From Neotamlana sargassicola (GTDB lineage: Bacteria > Bacteroidota > Bacteroidia > Flavobacteriales > Flavobacteriaceae), in the NCBI RefSeq assembly GCF_020523965.1, contig NZ_JAJAPX010000001.1, positions 558,001-622,000 of the forward strand: 64,000 nt of DNA. Direction: 5' to 3'. The translations under genes and the position numbers were made by a program. This document shows, piece by piece, positions 1 through 7,500 of the stretch. The notes under the pieces are model-generated. The model saw only the letters and a program-made list of their open reading frames with translations, was not told the origin of the DNA and ran no database searches. Position 1 is the stretch's first letter. Every line of letters starts with the position of its first letter.

Positions 1-587
1 TTTTTTGTTTTTGCAATAAAAGCAGCCATACCACCTCCTTGCGACTGACCAGAAACCGCTATTTCGCTCCATTTTGGTTTACCATCTTCTAAGTAAGCAC
101 TCCAATTTGTATTTTTATCATTTTTCGCTAGATAAATAAGTAGCTTAGTAAATCGGTTTTCAATAGCATCGTAAGATGCATCACCTATAAAATCGAATTT
201 ATTTGTGCCATAAATTCTTCTTGTTCTAAATTCCTCGGTACATTTCCTGTTTTTTGCTAAATTTTCACCTTTACAAATTTGAGCAACTGCGGGCCTATTG
301 ATATAAGATAAATTAATAACATGATACCCTTGCTGTACAGCAACCGCAAATAATTGCTTAGGTCCCTTTGTGGCAATTCCGCCTGTACCTGGCAAAAACA
401 ATAATAATTTTCCTTGCTTTTGTTTTTGATTATACATTATTAAATGCGGCGTATTAGAATTTGCAATTCTAGCATCGGTTTTTGATGGTTCTACATTTAA
501 AATTGTATAACTTTCGTCAAGAGATTGTGCATAAAACAGGCTTGAATTAAATAACACACAGAGAGTAATAAGGAATCGGTTTAGCAT
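1..587 (-). CDS. Secreted alpha/beta hydrolase, BPSS1187-like (3-prime end outside window)
   Basis: About 195 residues can be read from an ATG at 587 down to the window edge with no stop, so the C-terminus is missing. Residues 1-21 form a signal peptide ending in FYA before QS. The body has a G-T-G-G loop after a hydrophobic strand (LLLFLPGTGG) and a nucleophile elbow SGQSQGGG with Ser about 182, followed by a small-residue helix, as in alpha/beta hydrolases. The conserved text around IC, RRIYG and the elbow resembles the BPSS1187 family, whose substrate is unknown. It probably acts in the periplasm or outside the cell. The substrate cannot be told, and the acid and histidine of the triad lie beyond the edge. 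Confidence 0.75.
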   Translation of the reverse strand, partial: MLNRFLITLCVLFNSSLFYAQSLDESYTILNVEPSKTDARIANSNTPHLIMYNQKQKQGKLLLFLPGTGGIATKGPKQLFAVAVQQGYHVINLSYINRPAVAQICKGENLAKNRKCTEEFRTRRIYGTNKFDFIGDASYDAIENRFTKLLIYLAKNDKNTNWSAYLEDGKPKWSEIAVSGQSQGGGMAAFIAKTK

Positions 588-670
588 AAAAAAGTTTTAA
601 GAAATCATGAATATATTATATATAAGTAAATTACTCTTAATTTATAGACAACTAAAACTATATAAAAACA

Positions 671-701
671 AAAAAGGACCTCAAGTTGAGATCCTTTTTT
701 T
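671..701. terminator. Bidirectional intrinsic terminator
   Basis: Stem AAAAAGGA-c-CTCA, loop AGT, stem TGAG-a-TCCTTTTTTT, with one internal mismatch and A/T runs on both sides. It lies just downstream of the porin remnant on the minus strand. Confidence 0.7.
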
Positions 702-755
702 CACCAATAAAATTAACTTTAATAAAAAAAGTTAACCACCAAAACTTTTAACTGC

Positions 756-950
756 TTAGTTTAAAAACTTAGGCTTAATAACTAACATAGCCCAAGCCCA
801 GTTTTGAGTGCTAAAACACGCATCTTCTGTAATACCTTTTAAATCGTACATACCGTCTGCGCCAAACATGTGTGAATAACCTGTAACTAAAGCATAACCT
901 TTAAACGCCTTTTTAAATACAACATCTAATTCTGTACCTAATGCCTTCAT
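756..950 (-). pseudogene. C-terminal remnant of an alginate-export-like outer-membrane porin
   Basis: This 64-residue reading frame looks like only the last strands of a beta-barrel. The segments ALGTELDVVF, GYSHMFG, then NWAWAMLVIKPKF before the stop match the C-terminal pattern of Bacteroidota alginate-export family porins, which are normally around 400 residues or more. There is an in-frame TAA immediately before the ATG, and the 248 bases upstream hold no longer matching frame. I read this as a decayed remnant rather than a small gene. In this phylum such porins often sit beside nitrate or nitrite genes, which fits its position after the cytochrome operon. A short expressed protein cannot be ruled out. 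Confidence 0.55.
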
Positions 951-1198
951 TTAAATCATTTGTAATAAATAAGGCAGAATCAAAAATCACGTATGTATGC
1001 ACTTAATGACGAATTGACAACTTTTTATACTTTTAACAACCTGCGAGAAAACATGTTTTTTTTATAAAATTATTGCAAATCAACATTTTAAAAATTAAAA
1101 TACACCAAAACAAACCCCCATACATATACGTAAAATCATGAAACAACTGTTCTTATTTTCAAGAATGAAATTTGTATGAAATAGATAAATTTTAAATA

Positions 1199-1900
1199 TT
1201 ATTTTTTATTCAACCATTCTTCTTGAGAAAGTGCGGTGTATTTTTTATCCATTCCGTAAGGATCTTTACCTCCTTTTAAATAGTTGCTAATCAATTTTAA
1301 GGAAAATGTATCCTTCATTTGTGTTGGTACTTCGTATCTATGATTTCCATGAAAATCATGACATTGGATACATGTTTCCCATTTTTCTTGAGCAATTAAA
1401 TCTTTATGAGATATATCCAATGGATCGCTTTCAACAGACAAATCTTGATGACAATTCATGCAATAATCAATTTTACCTAAAGTAACACGCTCCCCATGAT
1501 GCTCGGAATGACACGTTACACAAGTGGTTGCATCAATATTTTTAATAGCATCACTAAATCGTGGCTCTGAAAATCGATAAATTGGATGTCTGTCGTTTGG
1601 CCTATCATGACATTCTAAACAATTATTCGCAGTTACATCCTGTGTTCCAAAATCTACACCTTCTTCTCTAAAACCAAAAGCATGAGATGTATTTGACTGT
1701 ACTTGCTGAATTAAATTACCTTTAGCATCTGCATGACAAGCAAAACACGAAAGCTCTTCATGTCCTGTATTCATCGGACCAACAGAAACATACTCCTCAT
1801 TAGATTCCAAGGAAAGCAAAACGAATACTAAAGCCCCAACAACTAAACCTATTATCCCACCTATAACTTGCCTTGTTCTTAATGGACTTATACTAAACAT
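1199..1900 (-). CDS. Membrane-anchored pentaheme c-type cytochrome
   Basis: The protein has 233 residues with an N-terminal membrane segment (about 11-31) and a periplasmic domain with five CxxCH heme sites starting at C52, C94, C127, C147 and C177, plus extra histidines (HSEHHGE, FHGNH) that can be distal ligands. The layout recalls cytochrome c3 and NapC/NirT-type electron carriers, though it is not a close match to NrfH, which has four hemes. It is the last gene of a five-gene minus-strand operon, 13 bp after the reductase gene. I infer a role as periplasmic electron carrier taking electrons from the membrane heme protein of the same operon. The final acceptor is unknown. No catalytic nitrite reductase (NrfA) lies next to it. 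Confidence 0.8.
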   Translation of the reverse strand: MFSISPLRTRQVIGGIIGLVVGALVFVLLSLESNEEYVSVGPMNTGHEELSCFACHADAKGNLIQQVQSNTSHAFGFREEGVDFGTQDVTANNCLECHDRPNDRHPIYRFSEPRFSDAIKNIDATTCVTCHSEHHGERVTLGKIDYCMNCHQDLSVESDPLDISHKDLIAQEKWETCIQCHDFHGNHRYEVPTQMKDTFSLKLISNYLKGGKDPYGMDKKYTALSQEEWLNKK

Positions 1901-1913
1901 GAACTATATTTTT

Positions 1914-2942
1914 TTAAAATTCTATAACAACTTTTTCACTTACCGGATACGATACACAGGTTAAAATATTTCCTGCTGAAACCTCTTCGTGAGGCATTAT
2001 ATGACCATCAATCATTTTTACCTCACCCTCAAGACATTTTGCCTTACAAGAAGAACACATACCCGACCTACATGAATAAGGTATTACCACATTATCAGAC
2101 AATGCCTGCTGAAGTATTGATTTATCGCCTCTTACCGACAAATTATATTCTTCCCCTTTTAGTTTTAAAATTACTTCGCTGAGTAAATTTTTTCCAGTTA
2201 ATTTAACTTTTGGAGCTTTAAATACCTCAAGTTTAATCTGCTCTCGAGTAATTCCATTTTCTTTCAAAATTTCTTTTACCTTTTCCATGTAACCATTTGG
2301 ACCACAAATCATGTATTCATAATTACCAAAATCCAAACTATATTTAGCAAAAACCTGATTTACGAGCCCATTGGTAATTTGCCCTTTATGGTACCCTTCA
2401 CCACAAGCATCGCAATTAGAAATAACATGCTCCGCATTAAATCTATCTTTATAATTAGCTTTTACTTGTTTAATTTCCTCATGAAAAATAATAGATTCTA
2501 AATTTCGATTTGCATAAATTAAAAGCACGCTAGAATCGTTCTCCTCGGTTAAAACAGATTTTATTATTGAAAACATAGGGGTTATGCCACTACCTCCAGC
2601 AAATAACACATACTGTTTTTTATTACTTTTTTCTGGAGATACACAAAAACTTCCTGCGGGATTATCTACATTTAATTTATCACCAACCTTTAAATTATCG
2701 TGAACATAATTTGAAACTAAGCCTCCTTCAACACGTTTTATAGTAATTTTTAAATCCTTATCGGTATAAGGGTTACTACAAAACGAGTAAGCTCGTTTAT
2801 GCACTTGCCCGCTTACTGGCACATGAATGGTTAGAAATTGTCCAGGTTTATAGCTTAATTTTTTAAAAAAATTTCCGTTTTTAAAAGCCACTGTTAAAGC
2901 ATCAGGCGTTTCTTTTATAAGTTCTTTTACTACTAATTTCAT
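1914..2942 (-). CDS. NAD(P)H oxidoreductase with FAD, NAD and C-terminal [2Fe-2S] ferredoxin domains
   Basis: The protein has 342 residues in the order FAD domain (about 1-100, RAYSFCSNP at 50-58), NAD(P) domain (about 108-235, FAGGSGITP at 114-122, CGPNGYM) and plant-type ferredoxin domain (about 255-342) with cluster ligands C292, C297, C300 and C330. This is the layout of PaaE and Hcr-type reductases. It has no membrane segment, so it acts in the cytoplasm. It lies 8 bp after the heme-b membrane protein gene and in the same operon as a single-domain globin. It could therefore feed electrons either into the membrane or to the globin. Family assignment is firm; the partner is inferred. Confidence 0.9.
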   Translation of the reverse strand: MKLVVKELIKETPDALTVAFKNGNFFKKLSYKPGQFLTIHVPVSGQVHKRAYSFCSNPYTDKDLKITIKRVEGGLVSNYVHDNLKVGDKLNVDNPAGSFCVSPEKSNKKQYVLFAGGSGITPMFSIIKSVLTEENDSSVLLIYANRNLESIIFHEEIKQVKANYKDRFNAEHVISNCDACGEGYHKGQITNGLVNQVFAKYSLDFGNYEYMICGPNGYMEKVKEILKENGITREQIKLEVFKAPKVKLTGKNLLSEVILKLKGEEYNLSVRGDKSILQQALSDNVVIPYSCRSGMCSSCKAKCLEGEVKMIDGHIMPHEEVSAGNILTCVSYPVSEKVVIEF

Positions 2943-2950
2943 TTGATAGC

Positions 2951-3427
2951 TTATTTATAATAAAACACCATTGTAACATGAAACACCATGAGTATGGTTA
3001 TTATTAAAGAAAGTGCAACATGCGCAATCATCCAGCCTTTAAAATAAATTTCTCCGCTTTTTTTAATTACATCTAAATTAAAATACCCCAATACGGTATT
3101 AGCAAGAAAAAAATATGACAACAAAAGCAAATACCCATAGCCTAATCTTATGCTGTGGGTATAAAACAACAACGGACTAATTGCACCAAGCCACTTATGA
3201 ATTTCTTGCATATTAACTGCAAACTTCTTTAAACTTTTCACCGTCCTAACCAACGACAACAACCATTGAAACAACACAAAAATAGCAAGAAGTAAACCCG
3301 TCCATCTTTTGTACATTTCTTGTTGCTGCAATTGAAACAACCATTCCCAATTGAGTTTAAAAAGAAACTGAACAACAAAAGCTAAGAAAAAAATAATACC
3401 TAAAATGCTTGTTTTACTTAATGCCAT
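2951..3427 (-). CDS. Four-helix membrane protein with ferric-reductase-like heme-b histidines
   Basis: The 158-residue protein has about four membrane segments (roughly 6-24, 42-62, 84-118 and 130-155). Four histidines lie in or next to them: H77 and H91, then H136 and H150. Each pair is separated by 13 residues, the spacing used to hold two stacked b hemes in ferric reductases, NADPH oxidases and MsrQ-like proteins. No soluble reductase domain is attached, but the adjacent gene encodes exactly such a domain. I read the two as a split ferric-reductase-like module moving electrons from cytoplasmic NAD(P)H across the inner membrane. Without a profile search the family name stays provisional. 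Confidence 0.65.
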   Translation of the reverse strand: MALSKTSILGIIFFLAFVVQFLFKLNWEWLFQLQQQEMYKRWTGLLLAIFVLFQWLLSLVRTVKSLKKFAVNMQEIHKWLGAISPLLFYTHSIRLGYGYLLLLSYFFLANTVLGYFNLDVIKKSGEIYFKGWMIAHVALSLIITILMVFHVTMVFYYK

Positions 3428-3482
3428 AAAAACAGATTGAAAAAATGAATTATTCCCGACGTGAACCGAATACTTAACTAAA

Positions 3483-4307
3483 TTATTTTTTGTTTAGTGA
3501 AACTAAGTGTTTCATAGTCTCGTAAGACGATAATTTTTTCACACTATCTAAAAACACTTCTGCAGTTGGCAAATATTTTCCATCTTGAGGCCACTTATTA
3601 CCAATTTCAGGCTTCTCACTTTCTTTAAAATGCTCAATTTCATCTAAGTATTCCATATAGATATCAACCGTACCTTTTGCATAAGAGTTTAAGACAGCGA
3701 TAGTTTCTTTATATGTAAGCGAATCTTTAGGGTATTGCCAAGTGGTTGCTCCCATAACATCTCCTAGTTTCCAATCGGACTTTGTTGTTTGTGGATGATC
3801 GTTATGACATGAAACACAAGCTCCGGCACTAGCCAAATCTGCAAACATAGCTGTGTGCAACTGTTGGGAATCGTCATAAAAAAACTGCGGCTCTTGGTTT
3901 TGTTTAATTTCTTCAAATAATTCCGCTTGCTTACCTTCAAATTTATTAGCTGCGTTAACAGGGTGATCTGACCCTAAGTACAAGCCTAAAGGCACAGGAC
4001 CGCGTTTAATACTTGTAGCTACACCACGCAAAAACAATGCTGGCAATGGCCCCGCTTCTACTTTGTCTTTTCGCCAATCTTCATCAAATTTCATACCTTG
4101 TAATTTACCTTTACCAACAATAGCTTTAGTATATAGTGTGCGGGTTACATCATTCTCTTTTGCCACCATTTCTAGAACTTCTTCAACAGAAAAAACATTT
4201 TCTTCACCTTGTAATTCTGCTTTTTCTTCAGGAACACCACCGCATGACACAATTATAAATGAAGCCAATAATGGATATATAAATTTTAGTTTATAAAAAG
4301 TTTTCAT
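3483..4307 (-). CDS. Lipoprotein monoheme cytochrome, DUF3365 (Tll0287-like)
   Basis: The 274-residue protein starts with a lipoprotein signal (hydrophobic 9-20, lipobox IIVSC with C22 as lipidated cysteine). A single CVSCH heme site lies at C164-H168, preceded by a helical alpha/beta domain with the G-P-L-P-A-LFLRG and VPLGLYLGSDHPVN segments and followed by DWKLGDVMGA, the pattern of DUF3365 heme sensor-like domains. It is predicted to be held in the periplasm by its lipid. It lies 30 bp after the globin gene in the same operon. DUF3365 domains often sense gas or redox state; here the lack of a signalling domain and the cytochrome neighbours favour electron transfer or ligand binding. Confidence 0.8.
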   Translation of the reverse strand: MKTFYKLKFIYPLLASFIIVSCGGVPEEKAELQGEENVFSVEEVLEMVAKENDVTRTLYTKAIVGKGKLQGMKFDEDWRKDKVEAGPLPALFLRGVATSIKRGPVPLGLYLGSDHPVNAANKFEGKQAELFEEIKQNQEPQFFYDDSQQLHTAMFADLASAGACVSCHNDHPQTTKSDWKLGDVMGATTWQYPKDSLTYKETIAVLNSYAKGTVDIYMEYLDEIEHFKESEKPEIGNKWPQDGKYLPTAEVFLDSVKKLSSYETMKHLVSLNKK

Positions 4308-4337
4308 TGTATTAATTTTTAGTTTATTGTATGCTTT

Positions 4338-4751
4338 TTAATAAGATGCTTTAATCATAACATCTGCCATAGTACCATAAACAGTTGCCCAAGCTTCTTT
4401 CACTTCCGATGTAAAATCATCCCCAAGTCCAACCTCTAATGTTCCCAGTAATGCTGCCCCAACAGTATCATAATGACTTTGCTCTACGTTATAATCAACA
4501 TGACGTTTACCCAAATCTTGTAGCACAGGAATTAACGCATCTAGATTACTTAACCCAGCAACGGCAGCACCTAACATGGTCATTAATTTATTTCCTTGCT
4601 GCTTCATAGCTTCACTGCTATTAGGAAATAACGGTTTTAACTTTGGGTCTAATTCAAAAAGTTTAGTATAAAAAATGTCAGCCGCTGTAGCTGCTATAGG
4701 TTTTACTTTCTCGAACGAGGTTTGCACAAGTGCTACTGTTTTTTGCTCCAT
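4338..4751 (-). CDS. Single-domain globin (Vitreoscilla/flavohemoglobin type)
   Basis: The 137-residue globin matches the heme domain of flavohemoglobins over its whole length. The B10 tyrosine (Y28 in FYTKLF), an E7-region glutamine (Q51/Q52) and the proximal histidine H84 in GKRHVDY are present. The reductase half of flavohemoglobin is absent, but an FAD/NAD/[2Fe-2S] reductase is encoded three genes downstream. Globins of this type dioxygenate nitric oxide to nitrate or bind oxygen. It is the first gene of the operon, and a near-perfect 28-bp palindrome lies 36-63 bp upstream of its start. A role in nitric oxide defence during nitrate or nitrite metabolism is inferred. Confidence 0.9.
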   Translation of the reverse strand: MEQKTVALVQTSFEKVKPIAATAADIFYTKLFELDPKLKPLFPNSSEAMKQQGNKLMTMLGAAVAGLSNLDALIPVLQDLGKRHVDYNVEQSHYDTVGAALLGTLEVGLGDDFTSEVKEAWATVYGTMADVMIKASY

Positions 4752-4786
4752 AATATTTTTAAGTTAGTTAACAATACATAAATTGA

Positions 4787-4814
4787 TTAAGCATAAATAC
4801 GTATTTATACTTAA
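4787..4814. promoter_or_regulatory. 28-bp palindromic operator upstream of globin-cytochrome operon
   Basis: The 28 bases form an inverted repeat with one mismatched pair around a central TACGTA; the inner 16 bases, ATAAATACGTATTTAT, are perfect. It reads as three half-sites one helical turn apart: TAAGTA (here TAAGCA), TACGTA and TACTTA, each separated by four bases. The same half-sites recur upstream of three other transcription units in this window (5789, 17104, 23369). The centre is 50 bp before the globin ATG. The binding protein is not shown by the sequence. Confidence 0.7.
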
Positions 4815-4948
4815 CAAATTTAAAATGACTATTTAAAACTAAGTATGAGAAATTACATGCTATTCACTTTTTTTTAAACAAGTAAAAAGCTGTAAAAAAA
4901 CAGATTATAAGATGTCAAAATATTAATCAAAAAACTGTTAAAACAAAA

Positions 4949-4974
4949 AAAGCCGCACAAGAAAGTACAGCTTT
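4949..4974 (-). terminator. Intrinsic terminator of the FNR-like gene
   Basis: Read on the minus strand, AAAGCTGTAC pairs with GTGCGGCTTT over ten pairs including two G-U pairs, with a six-base loop and then a T run. It lies 26 bp after the stop codon of the regulator at 5000. Confidence 0.6.
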
Positions 4975-4999
4975 AATTATAGTTGTTGGCAAAAGTGAG

Positions 5000-5740
5000 T
5001 TAACTATCTAAATAAAAATTATGTTCACTAATTTCATTTTTTAATCCTTGAATATCGTTGATTGCTATTTTTTTTCCACTTGCTGAAATTAACTTTTCTG
5101 TTTTTAAAGCAGAAAACACACGAATAACCTGCTCCTCTGTTGTTCCAGCATGATCTGCATATTCTTTTCGACTTAAAACAACATCTAAATAACCTTTATT
5201 TACGCCGAATTTTCTATGAATATACAACAAAGTATCTATTACTCGTTCTCTAACCGTCATTTGAGAAATAGACTTAACTTTAGATTCACTTCTATTTAAT
5301 TCATCTGCATAAAACATCATAAAATCGTAAGCTAACTTCGCATTAGACAATAAAGCTTCTTGTAAAACCGATTTTGAAAAATAACACAAAACAGTATTTT
5401 CAATTGCTATGGCACCAATAGAATAGTATTCCTCTGTACCAAACCCTCTATGACCAATAATTTCACCTTCTTTTGCAAAACGCACTATTTGCTCTTTTCC
5501 ATTAATACCGGTTCGAAAAACCTTTACTTTTCCTTTTAAAACAAAAAACAACCCGTTAACAGGAGCGCCTTCTATAATAAATTGCTGGCCTTTTTTACAG
5601 CGTATACTTCTTTTTAACAAAGCATCAGAACCTGCTGTTAAAAGCAAATTTTTTTTTATTAAACAATTGTAATTCTCACACACTTCACAGCCCACATCAA
5701 AAGCTGCTCTTTTTTTAATAACTGAAGAAGTGGTAGGCAT
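5000..5740 (-). CDS. Crp/Fnr-family regulator with FNR-like cysteines
   Basis: I choose the ATG at 5740; a GTG codon directly before it is in frame too. The 246-residue protein has a cyclic-nucleotide-binding fold (about 45-125) and a C-terminal winged helix (about 160-225) with recognition segment TTEEQVIRVFSALK. Four cysteines, C18, C21, C26 and C119, parallel the iron-sulfur ligands of E. coli FNR (C20, C23, C29, C122), and the last gap, 93 residues, is identical. An oxygen or nitric-oxide sensitive cluster is therefore plausible. The recognition helix has Glu-x-x-Ile-Arg where FNR has Glu-x-x-Ser-Arg, so a different DNA site is likely. Its own promoter carries the TAAGTA-N4-TACTTA dyad, suggesting self-regulation. 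Confidence 0.85.
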   Translation of the reverse strand: MPTTSSVIKKRAAFDVGCEVCENYNCLIKKNLLLTAGSDALLKRSIRCKKGQQFIIEGAPVNGLFFVLKGKVKVFRTGINGKEQIVRFAKEGEIIGHRGFGTEEYYSIGAIAIENTVLCYFSKSVLQEALLSNAKLAYDFMMFYADELNRSESKVKSISQMTVRERVIDTLLYIHRKFGVNKGYLDVVLSRKEYADHAGTTEEQVIRVFSALKTEKLISASGKKIAINDIQGLKNEISEHNFYLDS

Positions 5741-5778
5741 CACAAGTTTAACTAAAAATTATAAATAACTATTTTTCA

Positions 5779-5804
5779 ATATCAAATATAAGTAATTATA
5801 CTTA
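5779..5804 (-). promoter_or_regulatory. Promoter and dyad of the FNR-like gene
   Basis: On the minus strand TAAGTATAATTACTTA is a 6-4-6 inverted repeat (5789-5804). It runs directly into TATATTTG, a perfect Bacteroidota -7 box (complement of about 5783-5790). No TTG -33 element is seen at the usual distance, so the dyad stands where RNA polymerase contacts would be. The arrangement is the same as at nirB, where TACTTA also overlaps TATATTTG. Strong as a shared pattern; the regulator is inferred. Confidence 0.6.
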
Positions 5805-5970
5805 GTTTTTTGTGTTTATACTTATTTTTACAAAATACGCAAATAGAAAGAGTCTTATTTATGAAATTCAAAATTAACACCCATATTAAAAGGCTTTTTA
5901 CTAAAAAAAGCACACAAAACAACCTCTACTTCAAAAAAGCGTTATATTTACAAAAACACAACGAAAAAAA

Positions 5971-7149
5971 ATGATATCTATTACTGATGCTATTTCAAAA
6001 ATAAAATTAAGTATTACACCCAGCTTTAAAACAACAATAAAACCTATTGAAAAAGCAAATGGTTATATTCTAGCAAACAACTTAATTTCCCCTATTAACA
6101 TGCCACCATTTAGGCAATCTGCCATGGATGGTTATGCCTTAAACCTACACGATAGCTTAACTTATAATTTAATTGATGAAGTTAAAGCCGGAGACCAACA
6201 CCAACCGATTTTAAAACCAGGTGAAGCCGTTAGAATTTTTACTGGTGCGGCTGTTCCAGACACAGCAAACGCCATAATGATGCAAGAGAAAATTGTAGTA
6301 AAGGGCAAACAAATTAAAATTGACCATCAAATTAATGAACAACTCAATATACGCCCTTTAGGCGAGCAGGTAAAAAAAGGGGACATTGCTTTAAAAAAAG
6401 GAATCAAATTAAACCCAGCTGCCATTGGTTATTTAACGTCTCTAGGAATCACCGAAGTTTCAGTAATTAAAAAACCAGACATTGCTATTATTACAACTGG
6501 TAACGAACTTATTGAACCCGGAACGCCACTAAAACACGGACAAATTTACGAGAGCAACTCTAAAATGCTTCAAACCGCTTTATATGGTTTAAAATTTTAC
6601 AACGTTACACTTCATAAAGTTAAAGACAATTACGAAAAAACATTACAACTCTTAAATTCAGCAATTAAAACAAACGACTTGGTAATAATTACCGGCGGCA
6701 TCTCTGTTGGCGATTACGATTTTGTTGGTAAAGCTTTAAATGAATTAAATGTAAAAGAGCATTTTTATAAAGTAAAACAAAAACCAGGGAAACCTTTATT
6801 CTTCGGAAAAAAAGATAACACCTCTATTTTTGCATTACCCGGAAATCCGGCAGCCGCATTAAGCTGTTTTTATGTGTACGTTTATATCGCATTACAAAAA
6901 ATGATGAACAGAAGCGAAATAGAATTACCAAGAAAACAAGCAATATCAAACTGTAACTTCACAAAAAAAGGTGATCGTCCGCAATTTTTAAAAGCGATAT
7001 ATTCTGAAGGAAAAGTAGAAATTCTTGAAGGTCAAAACTCATCAATGCTTCAAACTTTTGCCTTAGCAAATGCTTTAGTTTTTATTCCAGAAAATATTTC
7101 TGAAATAAAAATAAACGACACCGTAGAAACCATTTTACTCCCTGTTTAA
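5971..7149 (+). CDS. moeA: Molybdopterin molybdotransferase MoeA
   Basis: The 392-residue protein is full length for MoeA, which inserts molybdate into adenylylated molybdopterin in the last step of cofactor synthesis. Diagnostic segments are MPPFRQSAMDGYAL near residue 48, TGAAVPDTAN near 92, TTGNELIEPG near 176, ITGGISVGDYDFV near 240 and LPGNPAAALSC near 290. It opens a plus-strand run of cofactor genes, 11 bp before the ModE-like gene, and diverges from the FNR-like gene across a 230-bp spacer. The cofactor serves the nitrate reductase encoded at 13502-17023. Confidence 0.95.
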   Translation: MISITDAISKIKLSITPSFKTTIKPIEKANGYILANNLISPINMPPFRQSAMDGYALNLHDSLTYNLIDEVKAGDQHQPILKPGEAVRIFTGAAVPDTANAIMMQEKIVVKGKQIKIDHQINEQLNIRPLGEQVKKGDIALKKGIKLNPAAIGYLTSLGITEVSVIKKPDIAIITTGNELIEPGTPLKHGQIYESNSKMLQTALYGLKFYNVTLHKVKDNYEKTLQLLNSAIKTNDLVIITGGISVGDYDFVGKALNELNVKEHFYKVKQKPGKPLFFGKKDNTSIFALPGNPAAALSCFYVYVYIALQKMMNRSEIELPRKQAISNCNFTKKGDRPQFLKAIYSEGKVEILEGQNSSMLQTFALANALVFIPENISEIKINDTVETILLPV

Positions 7150-7160
7150 ACCTTAATAAC

Positions 7161-7499
7161 ATGAGCTATAAAATTAAAAGTAGAATATGGATTGAAGCAG
7201 ACAACAACGTGCTGCTTGGTCAAGGTCGTGTACAATTATTAAAAGCTATAGCCCAAACAGGGTCACTTTCGAAAGCTGCTAAATCGTTAAACATTTCATA
7301 TAAAAAGGCATGGACGCTTTTAGATTCTGTAAACAAATCAGCCAAAAAACCTGTGACCATAAATAGCACTGGCGGCAAAGGTGGCGGTGGTGCCGAATTA
7401 ACAGATTACGGCAAATCTTTAATTACTGCTTTTGATGAGATAAACCAAAATTGCTGGGATTTTTTGGATAAGCAAATACAAAAAATAGATAGTTTATAA
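7161..7499 (+). CDS. ModE-like winged-helix regulator without molybdate-binding domain
   Basis: The 112-residue protein is a single LysR/ModE-type winged helix: GRVQLLKAIAQTGSLSKAAK and NISYKKAWTLLDSVN form the HTH, followed by the G-G-K-G-G-G-G wing and a helix. It corresponds to the N-terminal domain of ModE and lacks the C-terminal TOBE (molybdate-binding) domains, a common short form. It sits between moeA and the TauE-like gene, one base before the latter start. A role in controlling molybdenum genes is inferred from family and place; without a ligand domain the signal is unknown. Confidence 0.85.
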   Translation: MSYKIKSRIWIEADNNVLLGQGRVQLLKAIAQTGSLSKAAKSLNISYKKAWTLLDSVNKSAKKPVTINSTGGKGGGGAELTDYGKSLITAFDEINQNCWDFLDKQIQKIDSL

Positions 7500-7500
7500 A

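Noticed and set aside
988-1008. ACGTATGTATGCACTTAA, resembling the dyad
   Set aside because: Two extra bases in the spacer and mismatches in both half-sites; it lies in decayed sequence without a gene start nearby.
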